From the NCBI GenBank assembly GCA_002423615.1, contig DIKO01000046.1, positions 7,158 through 29,147 on the forward strand: a DNA stretch of 21,990 bases, in the 5' to 3' direction. Position numbers and translations under genes: made by a program. The DNA is from Desulfobacteraceae bacterium UBA5616. GTDB taxonomy: Bacteria > Desulfobacterota > Desulfobacteria > Desulfobacterales > UBA5616. The notes beneath the pieces are model-generated. The model was not told the DNA's origin. It searched no databases and saw only the letters and a list, made by a program, of their open reading frames with translations. Each line of letters starts with the position of its first letter. Position 1 is the stretch's first letter. Shown one piece after another: positions 15,898 to 21,990 of this stretch.

Positions 15898-16335
15898 TTA
15901 TTCTAAATTTTCGGCATCGGCTAAATCTTGCGGACGACCAGTGGCCCGTTTATTTTGTTTTAAATTCTCGAGATCAATAAAGTTTATTTTAAGACCTTGA
16001 ATATCAACCTCAACTCTTTCTTTATAGCAGTCCTGAAATTTTATTTGTTTTAAAGTAGTCAAAATATCGATTCTATTCGGAGGATAACCAAGTTGAATTA
16101 TCTGCTCGCTTTCAAGGAAATCTTCCTGCTTGAGACCCAATGATCCAAAGCCGAATTCTTCAAGTGCCTTTATTACATTATCGGCGTTTTCCGGCGAGAG
16201 CTCAATCCATACATCAAGATCTTTTGTATAGCGCGGATATCCGTGAAAAGCGACGGCATACCCGCCGACCACCAGATATCTAACGTTATGCCCGTTTAAT
16301 AATTCGATAAACTCTTTGAAATCCTTGCTCAGCAT
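15898..16335 (-). CDS. Nucleotidyltransferase-fold protein (MNT/AbiEii-like)
   Basis: A 145-residue protein with the minimal nucleotidyltransferase signature: LVVGGYAVAFHG (21-32) followed by TKDLDVWIE (37-45), whose D39-x-D41 pair would bind catalytic metal. RIDILTTL (88-95) may supply the third acidic residue. The C-terminus KRATGRPQDLADAENLE is typical of genomic nucleotidyltransferases found with small partner genes. Its start lies inside the last 50 bp of the upstream 62-residue gene, so the two are translationally coupled. By analogy with MNT/HEPN and AbiEi/AbiEii pairs this may be part of a toxin-antitoxin or phage-defence module, but the partner is not a recognised HEPN protein, so that is inference. 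Confidence 0.75.
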   Translation of the reverse strand: MLSKDFKEFIELLNGHNVRYLVVGGYAVAFHGYPRYTKDLDVWIELSPENADNVIKALEEFGFGSLGLKQEDFLESEQIIQLGYPPNRIDILTTLKQIKFQDCYKERVEVDIQGLKINFIDLENLKQNKRATGRPQDLADAENLE

Positions 16336-16474
16336 TATATCTCCAAGAATTATATTCTTTTCGTATTTGCTCTAAGGCGTCCAGCCGCTCTTCATATGAT
16401 CGTGATTGCCAAAAGACAAAATCAATCGGTTGTTCATCAAGTTTATATTTTTTTATAACTTTGCTTATCGTCAT
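16286..16474 (-). CDS. Small conserved partner of the nucleotidyltransferase gene
   Basis: A 62-residue hypothetical protein, starting MTISKVIKKY and ending VYRIIKRA, rich in charged residues and aromatics (WQSRSYEERLDALEQIRK). AGGA lies about 5 bases before the ATG. From memory, similar short proteins with an ERLxxLExxR helix and a QRVYRIIK end often precede nucleotidyltransferase genes with the same kind of overlap; I cannot run the search to confirm. The 50-bp overlap with the next gene in a different frame strongly suggests coupled expression and a two-component system. No catalytic motif or membrane segment is visible. Confidence 0.6.
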   Translation of the reverse strand: MTISKVIKKYKLDEQPIDFVFWQSRSYEERLDALEQIRKEYNSWRYNAEQGFQRVYRIIKRA

Positions 16475-16510
16475 GACATCCTATTCCAGTCTTGCTGTTG
16501 TGTTCGTTTT

Positions 16511-16861
16511 TCAGCGACCTTTCTCCACCCACTTGGCATCCTGCGCAAATTTCTCACCGGACATTTCCGGTTGACGAATCAACGTAAAAAAAATTTCGCT
16601 GCCATTGCCGTTGGCAATGACTCTCATTGGGTTATAAATCTTTACACCGGTTTCTAAGACGACCTCGTGGTCTAAGATTCCGAACTTGTTATCATCCACA
16701 AATTTGATCTTCACTTTGCCTGTCGGGGCATCCGCAATCCACTCGCCATTTACCTTCTTTATTGAATCGCTCAGCCCTGTGGCCCATTTCGGAAGGTTCT
16801 CATTCGCAGGGGCATTATCTGCATCTATGAATAATGCTATTTTCTGTTTTGATTCATCCAT
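16511..16861 (-). pseudogene. Chimeric ORF: NYN-domain protein N-terminus joined to SRPBCC protein body
   Basis: The 116-residue reading frame joins parts of two unrelated families. Residues 1-19 (MDESKQKIALFIDADNAPA) match the first strand and active-site start of NYN/LabA-like RNases, including the catalytic Asp pair region. From about residue 20, ENLPKWATGLSDSIKKV and onwards through VKIYNPMRVIANGNG and RQPEMSGEKFAQDAKWVEK matches SRPBCC (polyketide-cyclase-like) proteins, minus their first 30 or so residues. It then stops early at VEKGR, where the family normally runs on with a C-terminal helix. The NYN ribosome binding site (AAGGAGG, about 11 bases before the ATG) is retained. Most likely a deletion fused two genes and the product is non-functional, although a short folded product cannot be excluded. 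Confidence 0.6.
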
Positions 16862-16885
16862 TTCTGGTTGAACCTCCTTACCAGC

Positions 16886-17056
16886 TTAACGAATTGCCCA
16901 CCATTGAGTGCCGCTTTTTGGCCCGAATCCGGTGCAGCAAATAATTTTACCATTTCTAACGATATCCACAAGTTCTTTTGTTGTGATATTCGCTTTTATA
17001 AAAGTCACAACTAAAGGAGAAGATGCGGGCTTGGACGGTTTTATGTTCTCCGGATT
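16886..17056 (-). pseudogene. Orphan coding remnant following the hipA stop codon
   Basis: Immediately after the hipA TGA the same frame stays open for 56 codons to a TAA at 16888-16886. The translation looks protein-like, including VVTFIKANITTKELVDIV and CCTGFGPKSGTQWWAIR, but has no ATG and no ribosome binding site; the only possible start is a GTG giving about 40 residues. I do not recognise the family. It ends 24 bp before the NYN start and its ribosome binding site, as an upstream operon partner would. The likely reading is the C-terminal remnant of a gene whose 5' part was lost when the hipBA block arrived. Readthrough of the hipA stop is a less likely alternative. Confidence 0.4.
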
Positions 17057-18364
17057 TCATTTAAGGGGCTCCAGTCTCAGGGCGGCTTGTATTTTGTCCC
17101 GCTGATCCGGATTGACGCGCGACTCATCCGCATAGTCCCGCCATCGCGCCACGACATCCCTCACTTCACCAATAATCGTCTCCGCGCGCCCGCGCTTCAT
17201 CGAAGCGCTGTTTGCACACGCCTTGAAATCCTCAAGAGTAAATTCACTCCGTTTGCCGTTCATCGTCATTTGATGGCTCGATGTCCATTTCCCGCCTGGT
17301 TGATAGCTGTAGGTCATGTCGAACGCAGGCGAGAGCGACCAGTTTCCCGACCGGTCCATCAGGAAGGCGATGTTCTTTACGTGATCATCCTGGTTGCGGG
17401 CCACGATATTGAAAACCATCCGTCGGAACAGCTCCTCGACGGCAGCCATCGGCAACTCCAACCGCCGAATGACCTGTAATGCCTGCTCGTAGCCGTATGC
17501 TCCCGCCTGGTTAAAATCATAATGCGCCATTCCGCAAAGGGACTGCATGTGCAGCTTGCCTCCGCCATCCAATCGGTCGAACCGTTTCGTCATGAAATGT
17601 CGCCGCCCGTTCTCCTCGAACAGGCGGCACGGACTCATGGTGATTCCCGCGTCCACCGCCATCCTGTAATAGGCATACTCAATCGCACCGTAACCCTTCG
17701 GGTCCTCCAGTTCTTTATCCTTGTTGCCGCTGACCCCGTCGAATTTCATCAGCCAGTATTCAAACCCGTTGCCCGCCTTCACCTGCCCTGACCGGACTTC
17801 GTTCGTTTTCGGATTCCAGGCGATCACCGCCTTGGCTCGCGCCCCGCCCGCGGAAGTACCGACCCGCAGAAGACCCCGTAGTGCCGTTTCCTTTCCCTCC
17901 TCGTTGAGCCGGCCCCGCAGGTTGTTGCGATGGGTCAAAACCTCCGAAGCAAGCTTTACCAGCTGGTCGACTTCGATACGGGAGGCACCGGGTGCGGCCA
18001 ATCGGGTTGCCGGCGCATACTCCAGCGCCCCCATGCCGCGCGACCCCGTATAACAGAGGCGCTCCACCGCATTGAACGATTCCGGCATGCGTCCGGACCG
18101 GGCAAGCCAGGCATCGATCAACGCATTGCCGAACCGGTCCGGCAAAGAATCCGCCAGAAGCCCCGGAAGACCGTGGAAGGTTTCCGGTCGCAGCGATGGA
18201 AAGGAGTAGAGCCGGCCGGACAGCGGCATCATCAGCGGGGCCACCTCGATGCCGCTGCTGATGAACGCCGGGTCATACTCAAACGTCGCGGCCGCGGCCC
18301 CGTCTTCCAGCGACACCGCACCGATCGTGCGTCCCCACAAGTTTACCTTTGCCGTTGTGGTCAC
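17057..18364 (-). CDS. hipA: HipA-family serine/threonine kinase toxin
   Basis: The toxin of a type II toxin-antitoxin system; in Escherichia coli HipA phosphorylates glutamyl-tRNA synthetase and induces dormancy. The 435-residue length is full-size. Seen: the N-terminal couple-hipA region (1-110), the nucleotide loop VGTSAGGARAKAVIAW (168-183), FMTKRFDR (257-264), the catalytic-loop block N324-QDDHVKN331 and SPAFDMTYS (345-353), in which D349 is the metal-binding Asp. All residues needed for kinase activity appear intact. The GTG start overlaps the hipB TGA in a GTGA overlap, so translation is coupled to the antitoxin. GC content is clearly higher than in the genes downstream, in keeping with a separate origin. 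Confidence 0.95.
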   Translation of the reverse strand: MTTTAKVNLWGRTIGAVSLEDGAAAATFEYDPAFISSGIEVAPLMMPLSGRLYSFPSLRPETFHGLPGLLADSLPDRFGNALIDAWLARSGRMPESFNAVERLCYTGSRGMGALEYAPATRLAAPGASRIEVDQLVKLASEVLTHRNNLRGRLNEEGKETALRGLLRVGTSAGGARAKAVIAWNPKTNEVRSGQVKAGNGFEYWLMKFDGVSGNKDKELEDPKGYGAIEYAYYRMAVDAGITMSPCRLFEENGRRHFMTKRFDRLDGGGKLHMQSLCGMAHYDFNQAGAYGYEQALQVIRRLELPMAAVEELFRRMVFNIVARNQDDHVKNIAFLMDRSGNWSLSPAFDMTYSYQPGGKWTSSHQMTMNGKRSEFTLEDFKACANSASMKRGRAETIIGEVRDVVARWRDYADESRVNPDQRDKIQAALRLEPLK

Positions 18365-18708
18365 GTTTCGTCACCCCACTGCCACGGTCCCTTGGCCGCA
18401 GTCTTCCTCTTGCCACTGGCCCGCTTCCGCGCCTTGCCTTTCAGCTTCACCAGATCCATCGGACGCGGCCCGGCCTCGGGCGCCAGTGTTTCCAACCGAT
18501 CCAACAGCTCCAACACCCGCAGAATACGGATCAACGTCGACATTTGGGCCGTGGCCCCGGCCTCGATACGCTCGACTGTCCGTTTGGATACGCCCGCCTG
18601 CTCCGCCAGCATCTCTTGCGTAAGCTGAAGTTCCAGTCGACGCTGCGCAAGGCGCCCGCCCAGCTCCGCCAGAATCGCCTCGTCCGTCAATAATCCTTCA
18701 ATCTTCAT
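18361..18708 (-). CDS. hipB: HipB-family antitoxin, Xre-type helix-turn-helix
   Basis: Antitoxin and autorepressor of the hipBA pair; 115 residues from the ATG at 18708, which has AAGGGGG about 5 bases upstream. An in-frame ATG at 18759 would start inside the operator region and is rejected. The helix-turn-helix spans about residues 17-62: LAQRRLELQLTQEMLAEQAG then VSKRTVERIEAG, with the pattern of Xre/Cro proteins. The C-terminal tail is strongly basic (KGKARKRASGKRK) and ends PWQWGDET; C-terminal tryptophans of this kind occur in other HipB proteins. It is probably regulated by binding its own promoter palindromes with HipA as corepressor. Confidence 0.92.
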   Translation of the reverse strand: MKIEGLLTDEAILAELGGRLAQRRLELQLTQEMLAEQAGVSKRTVERIEAGATAQMSTLIRILRVLELLDRLETLAPEAGPRPMDLVKLKGKARKRASGKRKTAAKGPWQWGDET

Positions 18709-18730
18709 CAGGCCCCCTTTATATGGAGGT

Positions 18731-18793
18731 TCTATATCGTAATTTATGACGATATGCAATGATTAAATGCATATTTTTCGTCATATATGGCGA
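18731..18793 (-). promoter_or_regulatory. hipB: hipBA promoter with palindromic operators
   Basis: On the minus strand TTGCAT (18759-18754) and TATAGA (18736-18731) are spaced by 17 bases, a plausible promoter about 25 bases before the hipB start. Overlapping it is a perfect inverted repeat, ATATCGT (18734-18740) with ACGATAT (18749-18755), spacer 8 bases, lying between the -35 and -10. Next to it, ATATGCA (18752-18758) pairs with TGCATAT (18768-18774), and TCGTCATATATGGCGA (18778-18793) is an imperfect palindrome. Several half-sites upstream of hipB are typical of HipB autoregulation; the 7-8-7 geometry differs only slightly from the TATCC-N8-GGATA operator of E. coli. Confidence 0.5.
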
Positions 18794-18836
18794 CTTACTA
18801 ATATGAATTAGGAATGTACAATTAGTTAATTGAGGT

Positions 18837-18852
18837 CCCCAACTCATTGGGG
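18837..18852 (-). terminator. Weak hairpin after the metallopeptidase gene
   Basis: CCCCAA (18837-18842) and TTGGGG (18847-18852) form a 6-bp stem with a 4-base loop, 28 bp past the metallopeptidase stop on the minus strand. No T tract follows. A second small inverted repeat, CAATTA-GT-TAATTG, lies just beyond (18819-18832). It may mark the end of the hsdR transcript, but support is weak. Confidence 0.25.
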
Positions 18853-18879
18853 TTGCTATGGCTTTTCACTTAGTTGAGG

Positions 18880-19191
18880 TTATCCCCGATGCACCCTTAA
18901 CTCTGCTTCATAAGTCTCATAGTCGCCCAGGTGGGCGCGCATCAGGATCTTCCATAGTTTTCCATGGTTTGGAATAAAGAAGTGCAGCAGCTCATGGACG
19001 ATGACGTAGTCCCATAGCTCGCTTTTCAGATTGAGCAGATCGGTGTTGAAGTTCAGGTGGCCGCTGGTGGAGCACGAAGCCCATTTGTTGCGCATCGGTC
19101 GCACCCCGAGCCAAACGACATTCACATCGAGTTTGCAGGCCCAATGGCCTACCCGCTCCTTGAAGGCCGCCTTTGTGTCTGGATTGCCCAT
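18880..19191 (-). CDS. Short YgjP/M48-like metallopeptidase
   Basis: A 103-residue protein with the zinc-metallopeptidase signature H66-E67-L68-L69-H70 in VIVHELLHFFIPNHGKLW, and H76 as the probable third ligand; NHGKLWKILMRAHLGDYE is the hallmark end of the YgjP/WLM (DUF45) family. Canonical YgjP proteins are about twice as long, but a short form like this is often found beside type I restriction genes, as I recall from genomic context. The ATG lies 3 bp after the hsdR stop, so translation is coupled. The role is unknown; it may process or regulate restriction components. Confidence 0.85.
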   Translation of the reverse strand: MGNPDTKAAFKERVGHWACKLDVNVVWLGVRPMRNKWASCSTSGHLNFNTDLLNLKSELWDYVIVHELLHFFIPNHGKLWKILMRAHLGDYETYEAELRVHRG

Positions 19192-19194
19192 AAA

Positions 19195-21990
19195 TTAATT
19201 CCGGTCTGCCTTTTCAAGGACGCGGAACAGATCGTTCACCAATGGGGTTACCGCGTCGAGGTCGTCACATTCCGCAAAGATGGAAAAAGTAACCTTCTTG
19301 CGCAGCTCCCGAAGCTGGCTATCGCTTCGTTTCCAATTCGGCGTTTCGACAAAGGCCTCCCGGATCATGCGGCTGACGGCCTCGGCGTTCCCGATCTTGG
19401 CATCCTCCAGCATGCGAAAGACGAAAAACGTCAGACCGTCGATTCCTTTGGCAGCCTGTTCCTTTTTGCGGGCTTCGTTCGCCTCCACCTCGTCTATCAG
19501 CTTGGCCAGCGTTTCGGCCGTGGTGGCCTGACGATCTTCAAATGCCTCCTGGACAACACGCGCGCGCTCGGCCATGGCAATCAGATAGGGATCGTCACTT
19601 TGTTCTTCCGCCGCCTTTCCGATGCTCTTGATCAGGTTGATGACCTTGCTGTTGTCGCCCCCCTTTTTGTCGACGATATACTTAACGGTATCCTCGTTGA
19701 TTTTCAGGGTGTCCGCGACGGGCAGGATATAGCCGGTTCCGATATGCCGCTGCACCAGCTCGCTGGTCTTCCTCTGGAAGTCCCGGTCCACCATGATCCG
19801 CCTGGCGTAGGCCTTCCGAACAACGGCATAGACGGCCGCCAGCGTTCCATAGTCGCTGATGAACGGCCGCAGGAAAGCGTCCGGCGAGATGATCTCGTAG
19901 AGCATCTCGATCTCCTTGTATTCCTTGAAAAACGCCTTTCGCCGTTCGGGATCGCGGAAGTGCTCGATGAGGGTATCGACGTCCTTGTCGTCGAAGTTGC
20001 GCGCGATCAGGCAAAGATACTCCGGCGCCTTGCATTCCATCTTATTTTTGAAGAGCACCTTCAGGAGCTTCAGGTCCTTGACGATGGCGTTGATCTCGTC
20101 GCTGTCGAAGGCCAGAGCCTTCTCCAGCTTGTCGAAGATGCCGACGAAATCCAAAACAAAGCCGTGGGGCTTGACCATCTCCCGGGCCTCGTTCTCGTAG
20201 GGGCGGTTCACCCTGGCGATGGCCTGCAGGAGCGTGTGGTCACGCATCGGCTTGTCGAGATACATGGCGTAGAGCACGGGCGCGTCAAAGCCGGTGAGCA
20301 GTTTCTCGGTGACGATGAGGATCTTCGGCTGCCGGTCGAGCTTGCCGAAGCTCTTGCGGATCTGTCGCTCCTTTTTCGGGTCGAGGTGGAATTCCTTGAG
20401 CAGGGCCGAGTCGTTGTTGCTGCCGGTATAGACGACCTCGGAATACTCGGGCGGCAGGAACTGATCGAGGGCGTGTTTGTAGTAGGCGCAGGCTTCGCGG
20501 TCCACGCCGACGAGGAATGCCTTGTAGCCCAGCGGCTCGACGTTCTCGTGGTAGTGTTCGGCAACGGACTGCGCCACCCTCCGTATCCGGTCCTTGCCCT
20601 TGAGGAAATTCTTCAGGTTCACGGCCCGCTCGAGGATCTTGTTCAACTCCTCGATGTCGGCCACGCCTTCGGCTTCGGCCAGGGAGAGGAACTCCGCGTC
20701 CAGCGTCTCGTGGGGGACGCGCATTTCGTTGGGGGCGAGCTGGTAGTAAAGCGGAAGCGTGGTGCCGTCCTCGATGCTGTCGGCGATGGAATATTTGTGC
20801 AGGTAGCCCTGGTCGTCTTCGCATCCGAAGGTCTTGAAGGTGCCCTTGCCGTAGGCGGTCTTATCCACCGGGGTGCCGGTGAAACCGAGGAAGGTGGCGT
20901 TCGGCAGGCCGGCCATGAGGAAGTTGCCGAGGTCGCCGCCGGTGGTTCGATGGGCTTCGTCGATGAGCACAAAGATGTTCGAGCGCGTGTTGAGGCCCGC
21001 CGGCATGTCGCGGAACTTGTGGATCATCGTCACGATGATGCCCCGGTAGTCGTCTTTCAGAAGCCGGTTGAGCCGGGAGATGCTGCCGGCGTGTTCCAGA
21101 TTGCCCAGGCCGAGTGCGGCGAGGTTCTTGAGCATCTGGTCTTCCAGTTCGTTGCGGTCGATCATGAGAAGTACGGTCGGCTTATCCGCCTCGGGAGCGC
21201 GAAAAAGCTGTTCTGCCGCCTTGATCATGGTGAAGGTCTTGCCGCTGCCCTGGGTGTGCCATATGAGGCCGCGGGTCCGCCCGGGATCGAGGGCACGGCC
21301 GACGGCTGCTTCCACCGCACCGGTCTGGTGCTGGCGCAGGATGTATTTGGTCAGCTCCTCGTCCTTCTCGGCAAAGAGGATGTAGTCCTTCAAGAACGAC
21401 AGGATGTTCGGAATCGAAAAGAAGGTTTTGACCTTTGCTTCGAGACGGCCGGGAACGGAGGGGGGACTAACGGAGGGCGGACTTTCCAGTCCGCCATTCA
21501 AAGACTGCAACGGACCGGGAAGTCCTCGCTCCCATTCGTAATGTAATGGCGGGTTGGGGTTGGAAAACCCGCTCTCCTTTAACTTTGCCTTCAGCGGATT
21601 CTCGCGAATATATTCCGCCACCTTGAAGAAGTGCTGCTCGCTCCGGATCAGCCGGTCCCAATACTCATCCTGCCACAGCGCCCCAGTCTTCCCGATCCGC
21701 TTGTTGATCTCCCGCGCCGAAAATCCCTTCCACGACTTCACGATGCCCGCCAAAACATGCTTCCCAAGTGGACGAAACAGCACATGCACGTGATTCGGCA
21801 TGACTACGAAGGAGGCCAGCTCATACCGCTCGCCATCGAAGTGCCGTAGGGTATCGGCTGCGATCCTGGAGTTCTCCGGGTCTTTCAACACACAGGAGCC
21901 TGCCCCTTGGTCCAGCCACACGTCGATCTGGTGGGAAAAGCGCTCGTGATACGCGGCCTCGGTCTTCTCATCCCACGGTTCGTGATGATG
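19195..21990 (-). CDS. hsdR: Type I restriction HsdR motor region fused in frame behind a RayT transposase, 5' end outside window
   Basis: The open frame runs from the right edge to the TAA at 19197-19195 without interruption. Its last 750 or so codons are HsdR: the conserved entry VKTFFSIPNILSFLKDYILFAEKDEEL, Walker A TQGSGKT near 21240, DEAH at 20961-20950, FTGTPVDKT, TEKLLTGFDAP and the motif VI region QAIARVNRPYE, followed by a complete C-terminal domain ending KADRN. HsdR translocates DNA and cuts it in complex with HsdM and HsdS. The N-terminal PD-(D/E)XK nuclease domain, some 200-250 residues in the family, is missing and is replaced in frame by a REP-associated transposase (described separately). 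Without the nuclease domain restriction is probably lost, although ATPase activity could remain. hsdM and hsdS are not in the window. Confidence 0.85.
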   Translation of the reverse strand, partial: HHHEPWDEKTEAAYHERFSHQIDVWLDQGAGSCVLKDPENSRIAADTLRHFDGERYELASFVVMPNHVHVLFRPLGKHVLAGIVKSWKGFSAREINKRIGKTGALWQDEYWDRLIRSEQHFFKVAEYIRENPLKAKLKESGFSNPNPPLHYEWERGLPGPLQSLNGGLESPPSVSPPSVPGRLEAKVKTFFSIPNILSFLKDYILFAEKDEELTKYILRQHQTGAVEAAVGRALDPGRTRGLIWHTQGSGKTFTMIKAAEQLFRAPEADKPTVLLMIDRNELEDQMLKNLAALGLGNLEHAGSISRLNRLLKDDYRGIIVTMIHKFRDMPAGLNTRSNIFVLIDEAHRTTGGDLGNFLMAGLPNATFLGFTGTPVDKTAYGKGTFKTFGCEDDQGYLHKYSIADSIEDGTTLPLYYQLAPNEMRVPHETLDAEFLSLAEAEGVADIEELNKILERAVNLKNFLKGKDRIRRVAQSVAEHYHENVEPLGYKAFLVGVDREACAYYKHALDQFLPPEYSEVVYTGSNNDSALLKEFHLDPKKERQIRKSFGKLDRQPKILIVTEKLLTGFDAPVLYAMYLDKPMRDHTLLQAIARVNRPYENEAREMVKPHGFVLDFVGIFDKLEKALAFDSDEINAIVKDLKLLKVLFKNKMECKAPEYLCLIARNFDDKDVDTLIEHFRDPERRKAFFKEYKEIEMLYEIISPDAFLRPFISDYGTLAAVYAVVRKAYARRIMVDRDFQRKTSELVQRHIGTGYILPVADTLKINEDTVKYIVDKKGGDNSKVINLIKSIGKAAEEQSDDPYLIAMAERARVVQEAFEDRQATTAETLAKLIDEVEANEARKKEQAAKGIDGLTFFVFRMLEDAKIGNAEAVSRMIREAFVETPNWKRSDSQLRELRKKVTFSIFAECDDLDAVTPLVNDLFRVLEKADRN
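21454..21572. repeat. REP-like hairpin cluster and tandem 15-mer at the RayT-HsdR junction
   Basis: Four elements lie in 119 bp. GGCGGACT (21476-21483) and AGTCCGCC (21488-21495) form a perfect 8-bp stem with a TTCC loop. GCGGGTT (21549-21555) and AACCCGC (21566-21572) form a 7-bp stem with a 10-base loop. GGAC (21512-21515) and GTCC (21522-21525) form a smaller hairpin. Next to the HsdR side, a 15-base unit is repeated in tandem (21454-21468 and 21469-21483) with a single mismatch, encoding SPPSV twice. Hairpins of this kind next to a RayT gene are what REP/BIME sequences look like; here they are translated as the linker. Confidence 0.65.
21454..21990 (-). mobile_element. REP-associated tyrosine transposase (RayT) domain, partial at window edge
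   Basis: A Y1-type HUH transposase of the RayT family, which mobilises or maintains REP/BIME palindromes by single-strand cleavage. Seen: HEPWDEKTEAAYHERF at the edge, SFVVMPNHVHVLFRPLGKH with the HUH histidines at 21792-21784, SWKGFSAREINKRIGKTG, LWQDEYWDRLIRSEQHF, and VAEYIRENPLKAKL with the predicted catalytic tyrosine codon at 21612-21610. The domain ends near 21580. Instead of a stop the frame continues through REP-like hairpins into hsdR. Its start lies beyond 21990. It could have inserted into hsdR, or a deletion could have joined the two genes. Confidence 0.82.

Noticed and set aside
18709..18759. N-terminal extension of hipB from an upstream ATG
   Set aside because: It would place the start inside the promoter/operator palindromes and has no ribosome binding site; the ATG at 18708 has one.
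19057..21546. Long plus-strand open frame of about 829 codons
   Set aside because: It is the antisense shadow of hsdR; the minus strand carries the helicase motifs and the plus-strand translation shows no recognisable domain.
1..21990. CRISPR arrays, tRNA or rRNA genes, cobalamin riboswitch near the B12-dependent genes
   Set aside because: Looked for regularly spaced repeats, cloverleaf-like blocks and a B12-box-like leader; none were seen by eye.

Overview
The window looks like chromosome of a mid-GC Desulfobacterota bacterium, most likely a sulfate-reducing or syntrophic relative of the Desulfobacteraceae. This is inferred from the gene set: a complete methylmalonyl-CoA (propionate/succinate) module whose biotin enzyme looks like a transcarboxylase, together with the protein sequences themselves. 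No rRNA or tRNA is visible, so the placement is tentative.

Layout. Positions 1-386 hold the start of gatB on the minus strand, cut by the window edge. A divergent intergenic region with a good sigma70-like promoter precedes a plus-strand run: queA, tgt (queuosine tRNA modification), a class I/II aminotransferase, then mce, mcm, meaB, a carboxyltransferase (mmdA), a 73-residue OadG/MmdD-like protein without a membrane anchor, a 5S-type carboxyltransferase fused to a biotin carrier domain, sucC and sucD. Together these interconvert propionyl-CoA and succinate: the transcarboxylase moves CO2 between propionyl-CoA and pyruvate, Mce and Mcm convert (S)-methylmalonyl-CoA to succinyl-CoA, MeaB guards the B12 of Mcm, and SucCD takes the thioester energy as ATP. 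A strong hairpin separates the carboxylase part from sucCD and a rho-independent terminator follows sucD. A fumarylacetoacetate-hydrolase-family gene and a small protein with a degenerate cobalamin-binding fold end the plus-strand block at about 15.37 kb.

From 15.45 kb to the right edge every gene is on the minus strand and the region looks acquired and repeatedly rearranged. In transcription order from the right edge: a REP-associated tyrosine transposase (RayT) reading in frame into an hsdR that lacks its N-terminal nuclease domain; a short YgjP-like metallopeptidase coupled to it; a hipB-hipA toxin-antitoxin pair with palindromic operators; an orphan coding remnant; a chimeric ORF joining the first residues of a NYN-domain protein to the middle and end of an SRPBCC protein; a 62-residue protein overlapping a nucleotidyltransferase; and a cupin. 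Roughly 15.45-17.05 kb is visibly more AT-rich than both sides.

The most notable observations are the RayT-HsdR in-frame junction with translated REP hairpins, the anchorless OadG-like linker in a putative soluble transcarboxylase operon, the NYN/SRPBCC chimera, and the B12-fold protein whose axial histidine is replaced by tryptophan.
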